Source: Candidatus Scybalocola faecigallinarum (GTDB lineage Bacteria; Bacillota; Clostridia; Lachnospirales; Lachnospiraceae). Taken from it: 64,000 bases of DNA. The stretch's first letter is position 1. Each line of letters opens with the position of its first letter. The position numbers and the translations under genes were made by a program. Positions 53,452 to 61,851 of the stretch are shown here, in pieces. The stretch lies in contig DVIT01000062.1 of the NCBI GenBank assembly GCA_018711005.1, positions 1-64,000 of the forward strand, written 5' to 3'. A model generated the notes under the pieces. It worked only from the letters and a program-made list of their open reading frames with translations, was not told the DNA's origin and did no database searches.

Positions 53452-54462
53452 ATGGAAAAACTTATAATTCCGGAAGGCTATAAATCTCCCCTGGATATAA
53501 GGGAGACGGAAATTGCTATTAAATATGTGAAGGACTATTTTGAGCGGGAGCTGGCAAACCAGCTGAACCTTACCCGTGTGTCGGCGCCTTTATTTGTAGA
53601 GCCGGAAAGCGGCCTGAATGACACCTTAAACGGCGTTGAGCGGCCGGTGAGCTTTGGGATTAAAGAACAGGCGGACCGGGAGGTGGAAATCGTCCATTCC
53701 CTGGCCAAGTGGAAACGTTATGCGTTAAAACGCTATGGCTTTCATCATGGCGAAGGTCTTTATACAGATATGAATGCAATCCGCAGAGATGAAGATACAG
53801 ATAATCTGCATTCTCTTTTTGTGGATCAGTGGGACTGGGAAAAGATCATTGATAAGGAAGAACGGAACTTTGATACATTAAAAGAAAATGTGCGCCGGGT
53901 ATACGATGCCCTGCGTTATACAGAGAAATATATGTCTGAGAAATATGGCTATATTAAACCGATCCTTCCGGATGAAATTTATTTCCTGACTTCTCAGGAA
54001 TTAGAAGATATGTACCCGGACAAAACGCCCAAGGAAAGAGAAAACGAGATCGTCCGTTTAAAAGGCGCGGTATTTCTTATGCAGATCGGCGGCGACCTGG
54101 CTTCCGGAGAGCCTCATGACGGCCGGGCGCCGGACTATGATGACTGGTCATTAAATGGAGATATTCTGGTGTACTATCCGGTACTGGATATGGCACTGGA
54201 ACTTTCCTCCATGGGCATCCGTGTCGATGAGGAAGCCCTTGTACGCCAGCTGGCCATACGGGGATGCCCGGAGCGGGCGCAGCTTCCGTTCCAGAGAGCT
54301 CTTTTGGACGGGAAGCTTCCCTATACCATTGGCGGAGGTATCGGCCAGTCCAGAATCTGTATGTTTTTCTTAAGAAAGGCCCATGTGGGCGAGGTTCAAT
54401 CTTCCATTTGGCCACAGGGCATTCTTGAAGCCTGCGAAGAAAAAGGCGTGTGGCTCCTGTAA
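53452..54462 (+). CDS. asnA: Aspartate-ammonia ligase (asparagine synthetase A)
   Basis: 336 aa, ATP-dependent synthesis of asparagine from aspartate and ammonia, a class II tRNA-synthetase-like fold. Strong marks: AIKYVKDYFERELANQLNLT near the N-terminus, RVSAPLFVEPESGLNDTLNG, SLAKWKRYALKRYGF, LHSLFVDQWDWEK, and GGIGQSRICMFFL at the C-terminus. GGGAGG precedes the ATG. The transcript is preceded by an attenuator-like leader, so asparagine availability probably controls it. Confidence 0.96.
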   Translation: MEKLIIPEGYKSPLDIRETEIAIKYVKDYFERELANQLNLTRVSAPLFVEPESGLNDTLNGVERPVSFGIKEQADREVEIVHSLAKWKRYALKRYGFHHGEGLYTDMNAIRRDEDTDNLHSLFVDQWDWEKIIDKEERNFDTLKENVRRVYDALRYTEKYMSEKYGYIKPILPDEIYFLTSQELEDMYPDKTPKERENEIVRLKGAVFLMQIGGDLASGEPHDGRAPDYDDWSLNGDILVYYPVLDMALELSSMGIRVDEEALVRQLAIRGCPERAQLPFQRALLDGKLPYTIGGGIGQSRICMFFLRKAHVGEVQSSIWPQGILEACEEKGVWLL

Positions 54463-54612
54463 GGCCCACCCCGGCCGCCTGCAGGGCATCCCGTATGCTA
54501 TGCCCTTCGGGCCGGCAGGCTGCGCCCGACAAGGTATATTTTTATGGTTCCCTTCATATGTTAGACGTAAAAACACGTTGTTTTTGGTTCTTAATGTATG
54601 GAGGGATTTTTT

Positions 54613-55659
54613 GTGGACGAAAAAATCAGGGAGATCTTAGATAAGTATTCTTTTAACGTGGCCTCGGTCTGCCGGGGGCGGGGGGCTTATATATGCAGTA
54701 CGGACCAGGGACTGCGCATTATGCGGGAATATTTTCCGGCTCCCTCCCGGCTTGTGTTTGAATCCCTTGTAAAATACACAATACGGGACCGGGGCTATAT
54801 GAACGTGGACCAGCTGGTGGTCAATGGGGAGGGAGAGCTGTTTACCAAAAACCGGTACGATAAAAATTTTGTGGTGCGGGAATGGTTTGAAGGCCGGGAA
54901 TGTGATATGCAAAGGCCGGAGGATCTTACCGCTTTGGCGGTTAATCTGGCAAAGCTTCATAAAACCATGCGCAAGGTGCCGTTAAGTCCGGAAATGGCAG
55001 AAAAATACACCTATGGGGATACAAAAATGGTTTTGGAAAAACATTGCCGGGAGATGCGTTCCATCCGCAATTATATGAAAGGCTGCCGCCAGAAAAAAGC
55101 ATTTGAAAATCTGTACCTGGAATATTATGAAATCTTTGCCCGTCAGGCCCGGGATGCAGTCAATGCTCTGGATGATCATGATTACAGGCAGCTGGCGGAA
55201 AGAACCCGCCAGGAGCATACCTTGTGCCACGGGGACTATAACCATCACAATGTCATCATTATGAAAGGACAGACCCGGGAGCGGATGGCTCAGGACGGCC
55301 ATTGCCTTCCGGTGATGGCAACAGTGAATTTTGACCGGATGCACATTAATATCCAGGTCAATGATCTGTATTTATTTTTGCGCAAGGTTATGGAAAAAAA
55401 CAGCTGGAATGTGGATCTTGGTATTTCTCTTGTGAATGCCTATGACCGGGAACGGCCGATGAGCAGGGAGGAAAAAAAGTATCTTTATATTTTAATGCTT
55501 TTTCCTGAAAAGTTCTGGAAGATCGCCAACCATTATTACAATACCCGGAAAAGCTGGACCTGCGGCCGTAATCAGGAAAAACTGGAAGCATTTATCCATA
55601 TCCGGGCGCTGCGGGAGCATTTCCTGGAATGCTTTTATAAAGAATATGGCAAAGCTTAA
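54613..55659 (+). CDS. CotS-family spore coat protein, kinase-like fold
   Basis: 348 aa. Resembles the CotS/YutH group related to aminoglycoside phosphotransferases: FVVREWFEGRECDM, LAKLHKTMRKVP, the Brenner-type motif LCHGDYNHHNVII, and VNFDRMHINIQVNDLYLFLR with the metal-site Asp. GTG 54613 is preferred because GGAGGG (54600-54605) lies seven bases before it; the in-frame ATG at 54598 would include the SD in the coding region. Expected in the forespore coat or mother cell; substrate unknown. It supports a spore-forming host. Confidence 0.85.
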   Translation: MDEKIREILDKYSFNVASVCRGRGAYICSTDQGLRIMREYFPAPSRLVFESLVKYTIRDRGYMNVDQLVVNGEGELFTKNRYDKNFVVREWFEGRECDMQRPEDLTALAVNLAKLHKTMRKVPLSPEMAEKYTYGDTKMVLEKHCREMRSIRNYMKGCRQKKAFENLYLEYYEIFARQARDAVNALDDHDYRQLAERTRQEHTLCHGDYNHHNVIIMKGQTRERMAQDGHCLPVMATVNFDRMHINIQVNDLYLFLRKVMEKNSWNVDLGISLVNAYDRERPMSREEKKYLYILMLFPEKFWKIANHYYNTRKSWTCGRNQEKLEAFIHIRALREHFLECFYKEYGKA

Positions 55660-55700
55660 AATCACAAGCTTGCGGCCAGTGCGTAACCGGCGCCTGGCGC

Positions 55701-55822
55701 AGCAAAAACACCTCAAATCCGCACATTTTCTGCTAAAAATGGCTCCTTTTCGGTGTTTTGCGCCACACAAAGTCATAAATTCTCATGAAGGTATGAAATT
55801 TATGACCTTTTATCGCTGGTAT
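55701..55822 (-). repeat. Dispersed repeat, long copy D (reverse)
   Basis: On the minus strand it matches copy A from GCGA..AAAGGTCATAAATTTCAT through GACTTTGTG and GCGCAAAACACCGAAAAGGA to GCGGATTTGAGGTGTTTTT, lacking the last two hairpins. Most of the 344-bp gap before the phosphoglucomutase gene is this element. Confidence 0.85.
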
Positions 55823-55916
55823 CATAATAATGAAAATGCACAAAAAATGTCAAAATAAGTCGGCCCTCCATGTCTAATATGGTTAAATTTAGCTTTATTT
55901 TTATGAGGAAATGTAT

Positions 55917-55922
55917 TATAAT
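55917..55922 (+). promoter_or_regulatory. Candidate -10 for phosphoglucomutase gene
   Basis: TATAAT at 55917-55922 with only a weak -35 (TTTATT) 17 bp upstream. A degenerate TGGCTGAACTGTAAC motif follows at about 55956. Confidence 0.45.
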
Positions 55923-56003
55923 AAACTTGGATCAGATTCACAGGATCAGACGTATGGCTGAACTGTAACCACATTTTTTTGATGAATTTAGGAGGTAATT
56001 CCA

Positions 56004-57734
56004 ATGGACTACAAAAAGATTTATGAGGAGTGGCTTGCCAACCCCTACTTTGATGAAGCAACAAAAGCAGAGCTTTTAAGCATCAAAGATGATGAAAACG
56101 AGATTAAAGAGCGTTTTTATATGGATCTGGAATTTGGAACCGCAGGTCTGCGGGGTATTATCGGTGCGGGGATCAACCGTATGAACAAATACGTTGTGCG
56201 CAAGACAACTCAGGGCCTTGCTAATTACATTAAAAAGCAGGGCGGAGAGAGCAAAGGTGTAGCCATTGCGTATGACTCCCGCCGTATGTCCCCGGAATTT
56301 TCCGAAGAAGCTGCTCTGTGCCTGGCTGCCAACGGCATTAAGGCATACCGTTTTGAATCTTTAAGACCCACACCGGAGCTTTCCTTTGCTGTACGTCACT
56401 TAGGATGCATTGCCGGTATTAACATTACTGCCAGCCACAATCCGCCGGAATATAACGGATACAAAGTTTACTGGGAGGACGGCGCTCAGATCACACCGCC
56501 TCATGATACAGGAATCATGGACGAGGTAAAAGCCGTTACCGATTATAATAACGTACTTACTATGGACAAGGAAGCTGCCCAGGCTACCGGACTTTATGTG
56601 ACCATTGGCCAGGAAGTGGACGATGCTTACATTGGCGAGCTGAAAAAACAGGTTAAACATATGGACAGCATTAAAGCTGTAGGCGACGAGTTAAAGATCG
56701 TATACACACCCCTTCACGGCACAGGTAATATTCCGGCCAGAAGAATCCTTAAAGAGATCGGCTTTAACAACGTATATGTTGTACCTGAGCAGGAGCTGCC
56801 GGACGGCGAGTTCCCAACGGTAAGCTATCCTAATCCGGAAGCGGACGAAGCCTTTGTCCTTGGCCTTGAGCTGGCAAAGAAGATCGATGCAGACCTTGTT
56901 CTTGCCACAGACCCGGATGCAGACCGTCTTGGTGTGCGTGTAAAAGATAAAAACGGCGAGTATCATTGCCTCACCGGAAACATGTCCGGATGCCTTCTGG
57001 CCGAGTATACCATCAGCCAGTGGAAGGAATTAAAAGGACTGCCTGAGGACGGCGCCCTGATCAAAACCATTGTAACAACCAATATGGCAGATGCCATTGC
57101 CAAGCATTATAACATCCGCCTTATTGAGTGCCTCACAGGCTTTAAGTATATTGGACAGCAGATCCTTGGCTTTGAGACCAGCGGAAAAGGTACATATCTT
57201 TTCGGTTTTGAAGAAAGCTACGGCTGCCTGATCGGTACCCATGCCAGAGATAAGGACGCTATTGTAGCAACCATGGCTCTGTGCGAGGCTGCCGCATACT
57301 ACAGGACCCAGGGCAAGACATTGTGGGATGCCATGATCGATATGTATGAGAAATATGGCTACTACAAAGACGATGTAAAATCCATTTCCCTGTCCGGTAT
57401 TGAAGGACTTGCCAAGATCCAGTCCATTATGGAAACACTTCGCAACAATCCGCCCAAGGAACTGGCAGGCTATAAGGTGCTTTCTACAAGAGACTACAAG
57501 AAAGATGAGATCGTTGACCTGGCTACAGGCAATGTAACACCCACAGGACTTCCATCTTCCAACGTACTGTACTATGATATGAACGACGATGCATGGCTTT
57601 GCGTTCGTCCTTCCGGTACAGAACCTAAGATCAAGTTCTACTATGGCATTAAAGGCACTTCCCTGGAGGACGCTGACGAAAAGTCCGCAACTCTTGGCAA
57701 AGCAGTGCTTGATATGATCAACGCTATGATCTGA
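56004..57734 (+). CDS. pgcA: Phosphoglucomutase/phosphomannomutase (PgcA type)
   Basis: 576 aa, alpha-D-phosphohexomutase. It converts glucose 6-phosphate to glucose 1-phosphate for UDP-glucose, glycolipid and LTA anchor synthesis. The active-site serine is in TASHNPPEYNGYK (Ser144), the Mg loop is DPDADRLG, the sugar loop is FGFEESYGC, and the phosphate loop RPSGTEPKIKFY is at the C-terminus. Length fits the Firmicute PgcA group. GGAGG precedes the ATG. Terminator downstream. Confidence 0.95.
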   Translation: MDYKKIYEEWLANPYFDEATKAELLSIKDDENEIKERFYMDLEFGTAGLRGIIGAGINRMNKYVVRKTTQGLANYIKKQGGESKGVAIAYDSRRMSPEFSEEAALCLAANGIKAYRFESLRPTPELSFAVRHLGCIAGINITASHNPPEYNGYKVYWEDGAQITPPHDTGIMDEVKAVTDYNNVLTMDKEAAQATGLYVTIGQEVDDAYIGELKKQVKHMDSIKAVGDELKIVYTPLHGTGNIPARRILKEIGFNNVYVVPEQELPDGEFPTVSYPNPEADEAFVLGLELAKKIDADLVLATDPDADRLGVRVKDKNGEYHCLTGNMSGCLLAEYTISQWKELKGLPEDGALIKTIVTTNMADAIAKHYNIRLIECLTGFKYIGQQILGFETSGKGTYLFGFEESYGCLIGTHARDKDAIVATMALCEAAAYYRTQGKTLWDAMIDMYEKYGYYKDDVKSISLSGIEGLAKIQSIMETLRNNPPKELAGYKVLSTRDYKKDEIVDLATGNVTPTGLPSSNVLYYDMNDDAWLCVRPSGTEPKIKFYYGIKGTSLEDADEKSATLGKAVLDMINAMI

Positions 57735-57748
57735 ATATGAAATCCCGG

Positions 57749-57788
57749 CGCCGGCTGTTCCCATAAAGGGCAGCCGGCGTTGCTTTTT
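57749..57788 (+). terminator. Terminator of phosphoglucomutase gene
   Basis: CGCCGGCTG / CAGCCGGCG, perfect 9-bp stem with 13-base loop, then TGCTTTTTG. Confidence 0.85.
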
Positions 57789-57912
57789 GAGGGATACGCC
57801 CGGCAAGCGGCCGCCATGCCTGCATGCGGGGCGCCGTTTTTTAAAAGGCATGTCATAATTTCTTCCATACCCGCATAGGCTTTAGTAAAACCTTTGGAAG
57901 GGTCTGAGCTTT

Positions 57913-58335
57913 ATGAGATTTCTAAAAAAATGCGCGGCTGCGGCTGCCCTTATTCTGGGATTTTCCATACTTTTAGGGTGCGGCAGTATTACAACATCCG
58001 AGGCCAAGCTGGCGGATCTGGATTTTACCGTTGTTTCTGAGACCAATATCCAGGAAGATATTAAAGAGCTTATTGAAGAAAAAAAGGAAAGTCCTTTTCA
58101 GATGACCTACAGTGACGGCAACTACAAATATATTGTGATTGGCTACGGAGAGCAGGCCAGCGGCGGTTACAGCATTCAGGTGGCAGAGGTCTATGAGACT
58201 GAAAATACCATTTGCGTCCGGACATCCCTTTTAGGTCCGGATGAAAGCGAAGCAGGAGCCACGGAGCCCTCCTATCCCTATATTGTCATTAAGATCGAAA
58301 ATCTGGATAAAACCGTGGTGTTTCCGGAAAGTTAG
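57913..58335 (+). CDS. Small lipoprotein with PrcB-like C-terminal domain
   Basis: 140 aa. Signal peptide with lipobox ILLGC (Cys23). The remaining part is one compact domain: YKYIVIGYGEQASGGYSIQV, EVYETENTICVRTSLLGP and PYIVIKIENLDKTV match the PrcB C-terminal (protease complex-associated) domain. In oral spirochaetes PrcB is part of a protease complex, but in Firmicutes the domain is common in small secreted proteins of unknown role. It lies just upstream of the SPOCS/LysM gene, 58 bp away. Confidence 0.8.
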   Translation: MRFLKKCAAAAALILGFSILLGCGSITTSEAKLADLDFTVVSETNIQEDIKELIEEKKESPFQMTYSDGNYKYIVIGYGEQASGGYSIQVAEVYETENTICVRTSLLGPDESEAGATEPSYPYIVIKIENLDKTVVFPES

Positions 58336-58393
58336 TCATAATATCCTCTTTTGCAGAATATCTTTTAGATAGAAATGCAAGGAGGATATTTTT

Positions 58394-59986
58394 ATGGAGA
58401 TAATAAAAAAACGCATCCGGACCAATCAGTTTAAGGGTCGTGCGTTTACTCAGGTGACTCTGGACGATGATTTTAATGTTCCGGATGTACGGCCGGATAT
58501 TGACAAGATCATCCAGGAGAACGGAGATATAAAGATCACAGAAGTGCGGGTTATGGAAGGAAAGGTAAGCATCCACGGCAAGCTGGACTTTGCGGTACTT
58601 TATATTAGCGGCTATGATGCCCGGCCCATCCATCACATGGACGGCAGCATTGATTTTGAAGAAGTGGTGAATATGGACAATGTGGCTGAGGGAGACGATG
58701 TTAAGGTATCCTGGGACATGGAAGATCTCAGGACCAGTCTGATCAACAGCCGGAAGCTGAGCGTGCGCTCCATTATTTCCTTAAGCTTAAGCGCCAGCTG
58801 TATTGTGGAGATCGAAGCTGCCCAGAAGGTCAGCGATCCGGCAGGAATATGCACTAGAAGCCGGCGGATTGATACAAGCCAGATACATATCCAGAAAAAA
58901 GATACGTTCCGCATAAAGGATGAGATTAGCGTGCCGGCCAATAAGCCTAATATCCTGGAAATATTGTGGAATGCAGCGGCTCTGGATAATCTGGATATAC
59001 GGCTGGTAGACGATAAGATCAGCCTTCGGGGAGAGCTGGAAATTTTTGTCATGTATTCCAGCGAGGAAGAAAAAAATCCCCTTCAGTTTTTTAATACCTC
59101 TGTAGGATTTTCCGGAAATCTGGAATGCCACGGTGCAAAGGAGGAAATGATCGGCCACATCACAGCCAAGATCATCCATACAGAGATCGAGGTGCGTCGG
59201 GATGCTGACATGGAGGCCAGAAATGTAGGCATTGAGGTGGTCCTGGAGCTGGAAATGGCCGTATATGAAGATGAATCTGTGGAAATCCTTAAGGATGTTT
59301 ATGCATTGGACCGGAAATTAACGCCAGTGTACCGTCCCGTAGTCTTTGACAATATTTTAATGAAAAACCAGTCTAATGTGCGGCTCCATCAAAGGATCAA
59401 AATAAAAAATGACCAGGCAAAGATCCTTCAGATCTGCCAGGCCGGGGGACACATAAAGATCGACCGTACCCAGATCAATGAAAGCGGGATCCTTGTGGAA
59501 GGCGTTGTTTATGTGCAGATCCTTTATGTGGCTGCTGACGATAAGGTGCCGGTCAATGCCATTAAGGGAATGGTGCCTTTTTCCAGTCAGATCGAGATTC
59601 CGGATATGGATGATTCCTGTACCTATGAAATCGCCCCGGTGCTGGAGCAGGTCAGCTCCAACATGCAGGACAGCGAGGAAATCGAGATCAAAATGATGCT
59701 GGTATTATCTGCTATTGTATTTAAGCGGGTGAAGGCAGATATTATTGAGGAGATCCGTGAAGAACCGGCTGACGAAGCCATGGCGGAACAGATGCCGGGG
59801 ATCATTGGCTATATTGTCCGGCCGGGAGATGAGCTTTGGACGTTAGCTAAAAATTTTAATACGACGACAGATGAGATCATGGCAGCCAACGGCCTGGAGC
59901 AGGAGCAGCTGGCCGTTCGGCAAAAGCTGGTGATCATGCGGCGGATTTGCAGTGATCATGCGTCTTCTCAGAATGCCAATGACTGA
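58394..59986 (+). CDS. SPOCS (DUF3794) and LysM-domain protein
   Basis: 530 aa. Three DUF3794/SPOCS-like modules (starting at about residues 35, 180 and 330) with recurring VxGxLxxxVLYxS/A strands: VSIHGKLDFAVLYISGYD, ISLRGELEIFVMYSSEE, ILVEGVVYVQILYVAADD. A single LysM peptidoglycan-binding domain is at the C-terminus (IGYIVRPGDELWTLAKNFNT to IMRR). No signal peptide. Such proteins are typical of spore-forming Clostridia and are linked to spore morphogenesis, like SipL. AAGGAGG precedes ATG 58394. It may localise coat or cortex proteins. Confidence 0.9.
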   Translation: MEIIKKRIRTNQFKGRAFTQVTLDDDFNVPDVRPDIDKIIQENGDIKITEVRVMEGKVSIHGKLDFAVLYISGYDARPIHHMDGSIDFEEVVNMDNVAEGDDVKVSWDMEDLRTSLINSRKLSVRSIISLSLSASCIVEIEAAQKVSDPAGICTRSRRIDTSQIHIQKKDTFRIKDEISVPANKPNILEILWNAAALDNLDIRLVDDKISLRGELEIFVMYSSEEEKNPLQFFNTSVGFSGNLECHGAKEEMIGHITAKIIHTEIEVRRDADMEARNVGIEVVLELEMAVYEDESVEILKDVYALDRKLTPVYRPVVFDNILMKNQSNVRLHQRIKIKNDQAKILQICQAGGHIKIDRTQINESGILVEGVVYVQILYVAADDKVPVNAIKGMVPFSSQIEIPDMDDSCTYEIAPVLEQVSSNMQDSEEIEIKMMLVLSAIVFKRVKADIIEEIREEPADEAMAEQMPGIIGYIVRPGDELWTLAKNFNTTTDEIMAANGLEQEQLAVRQKLVIMRRICSDHASSQNAND

Positions 59987-60017
59987 ATCGCTGCTGCGGT
60001 TCTCCGTAAACAGTAAT

Positions 60018-60058
60018 GTAAGAATCCGGTTGCAACAACCGGATTCTTACTGTATAAT
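60018..60058 (+). promoter_or_regulatory. Terminator hairpin with ispE promoter in its loop
   Basis: GTAAGAATCCGGTTG (60018-60032), loop CAA, CAACCGGATTCTTAC (60036-60050) is a perfect 15-bp stem. TTGCAA (60030-60035) spans the loop as -35, and TATAAT (60053-60058) is the -10 with 17-bp spacing. There is no T-run, so it may be a terminator, a promoter-embedded operator, or both. Confidence 0.75.
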
Positions 60059-60091
60059 GTATACAACACTCAGATAAAGGAGAATGAATCT

Positions 60092-60958
60092 ATGGATCGT
60101 ATACTGCTTAAAGCAATGGGAAAAATCAATCTGGGGCTGGATGTGGTGCGGCGCCGTCCTGACGGGTATCATGAGGTAAAGATGGTCATGCAGACGGTAA
60201 ATCTGTATGATAAGGTGGAGATCACCGCTGAGTCTAAGCCCGGCATACGTATTTCTGCTAATCTGTCATTTCTTCCTGTAAACGAAAATAATATTGTATA
60301 TAAAGCTGCGGCCCTCCTTATGGACCGTTATGGTATTGATCAGGGGGTGAACATCCGCCTGGAAAAGCATATCCCTGTGGCAGCAGGTATGGCCGGGGGA
60401 AGCACAGACGGAGCTGCGGTGCTTTACGGCATGAACCGGATTTTTTCTCTGGGTTTAAGCAAAAAGACACTTATGGAGCTGGGCGTGACCCTTGGAGCAG
60501 ATGTACCCTATTGTATCATGCGGGGAACGGCACTTTCAGAGGGGATCGGAGAAGTGCTTACGCCACTGCCGCCTATGCCGGACTGCTGGATTCTTATAGC
60601 CCGGCCGCCGGTAAGCGTTTCCACAAAATTTGTTTATGAAAATCTCCATTTGGAAAATATCAGCAGGCATCCGGATATTGACGGTATTGTACAGGCTATC
60701 CGGGACAGCGACCTTCACGGTATGTGCAGCCGTCTGGAAAATGTTCTGGAAACCGTGACCGTGAAAAAGCATCCGGAAATTGATGAGATTAAAAAGTTTA
60801 TGTGCCAGCGGGGGGCCATCAGTGCCTTAATGAGCGGCAGCGGCCCCACTGTGTTTGGTATTTTTACAGACGAACGGGAAACACGCAGCGCCTGTGAAGC
60901 CTTAAAGGAGACAGGTATGGCCCGGCAGGTTTATGTGGTAAAGCCATTTAATCCTTAA
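60092..60958 (+). CDS. ispE: 4-diphosphocytidyl-2-C-methyl-D-erythritol kinase
   Basis: 288 aa, GHMP kinase of the non-mevalonate isoprenoid pathway, phosphorylating CDP-methylerythritol. AMGKINLGLDVVRRRPDGYH at the N-terminus, the ATP loop IPVAAGMAGGSTDGAAVL, and the C-terminal LMSGSGPTVFGIF are diagnostic. AAAGGAG precedes the ATG. A terminator with T-run follows, so transcription of the GntR gene is probably separate. Confidence 0.96.
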   Translation: MDRILLKAMGKINLGLDVVRRRPDGYHEVKMVMQTVNLYDKVEITAESKPGIRISANLSFLPVNENNIVYKAAALLMDRYGIDQGVNIRLEKHIPVAAGMAGGSTDGAAVLYGMNRIFSLGLSKKTLMELGVTLGADVPYCIMRGTALSEGIGEVLTPLPPMPDCWILIARPPVSVSTKFVYENLHLENISRHPDIDGIVQAIRDSDLHGMCSRLENVLETVTVKKHPEIDEIKKFMCQRGAISALMSGSGPTVFGIFTDERETRSACEALKETGMARQVYVVKPFNP

Positions 60959-61000
60959 ATAAAGTCTGGTATACAAAGTGCGGAGGAATCCGCAGATGAC

Positions 61001-61032
61001 GGGGGCAAATCTTTTGCCCCCCAACGTTTTTT
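61001..61032 (+). terminator. Terminator of ispE
   Basis: GGGGGCAAA / TTTGCCCCC with loop TCT, then after CAACG a TTTTTT run. A small GCGGA/TCCGC hairpin is just upstream. Confidence 0.82.
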
Positions 61033-61053
61033 AATATACGAGGTTGGTAAATA

Positions 61054-61737
61054 ATGAAAGAATTTACAATGAATACAAATGCGTATCTGCCTTTAAGAGA
61101 TGTGGTTTTTAATACGCTGCGGGACGCCATATTAAGAGGAGACCTGGAGCCGGGGGAACGGCTGATGGAGATCGCTCTGGCGAATCGTCTTGGGGTGAGC
61201 CGTACACCTATCCGGGAGGCGATCCGAAAGCTTGAACTGGAAGGGCTTGTTGTTATGATTCCCAGACGGGGCGCTCAGGTGGCCAGCATTACCCAAAAAG
61301 ACCTTCAGGATGTTTTAGAGGTGCGTACATCTTTGGAAGAACTGGCGGTAAGCCTTGCCTGCGAGCGTATCCAGCCCCAGCAGATCGGGCAGCTGGAAGA
61401 AGCTTTAAAAAAATTTGAGGAAGCTCTTGCCGGTACCGATGTAACGGCCATTGCCCGGGCTGATGTGGATTTTCACGATGTGATCTTTTCTTCCACAGGC
61501 AATGCCCGCCTTGTCCAGATCCTTAATAATCTCCGGGAACAAATGTACCGGTACCGCCTGGAATATCTGAAAGATTTTTCCAGTCACAGCCGTCTGCTTC
61601 AGGAGCATAAGGAGCTTCTCAGAGCAATTTGTGCCCATGATAAGGAAACGGCATCAAAGATTATCCGAACGCATATTTACAATCAGGAGATTTCCGTGAT
61701 CCGTCATATCCGTCAGAACCAGGATGGAAAGGAATGA
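61054..61737 (+). CDS. GntR-family regulator, FadR subgroup
   Basis: 227 aa. N-terminal winged helix: LRDVVFNTLRDAILRGDLEP, GERLMEIALANRLGVSRTPI, REAIRKLELEGLV. The C-terminal FCD helical bundle has VRTSLEELAVSLACERI, ADVDFHDVIFSSTGN and SHSRLLQEHKELLRAICAHD with the metal/ligand His residues. GAGG precedes the ATG. The FCD type responds to organic acids. Genes nearby (ispE, gerA) do not identify a target. Confidence 0.92.
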   Translation: MKEFTMNTNAYLPLRDVVFNTLRDAILRGDLEPGERLMEIALANRLGVSRTPIREAIRKLELEGLVVMIPRRGAQVASITQKDLQDVLEVRTSLEELAVSLACERIQPQQIGQLEEALKKFEEALAGTDVTAIARADVDFHDVIFSSTGNARLVQILNNLREQMYRYRLEYLKDFSSHSRLLQEHKELLRAICAHDKETASKIIRTHIYNQEISVIRHIRQNQDGKE

Positions 61738-61851
61738 AAGGCAGGCAAAAAGCCGCCATCTGCCCGTGGGAGGATGGCTGAATAGATACAAAAAAACTGC
61801 ATACAATAATCCCGTAAAAACTGATGCGAAAACAGCAGCAGGAGGGATGAT

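Noticed and set aside
53267-53467. 66-codon frame overlapping the asnA start
   Set aside because: It runs through the leader terminator and out of frame into asnA; no SD. A leader peptide cannot be excluded but is not supported.
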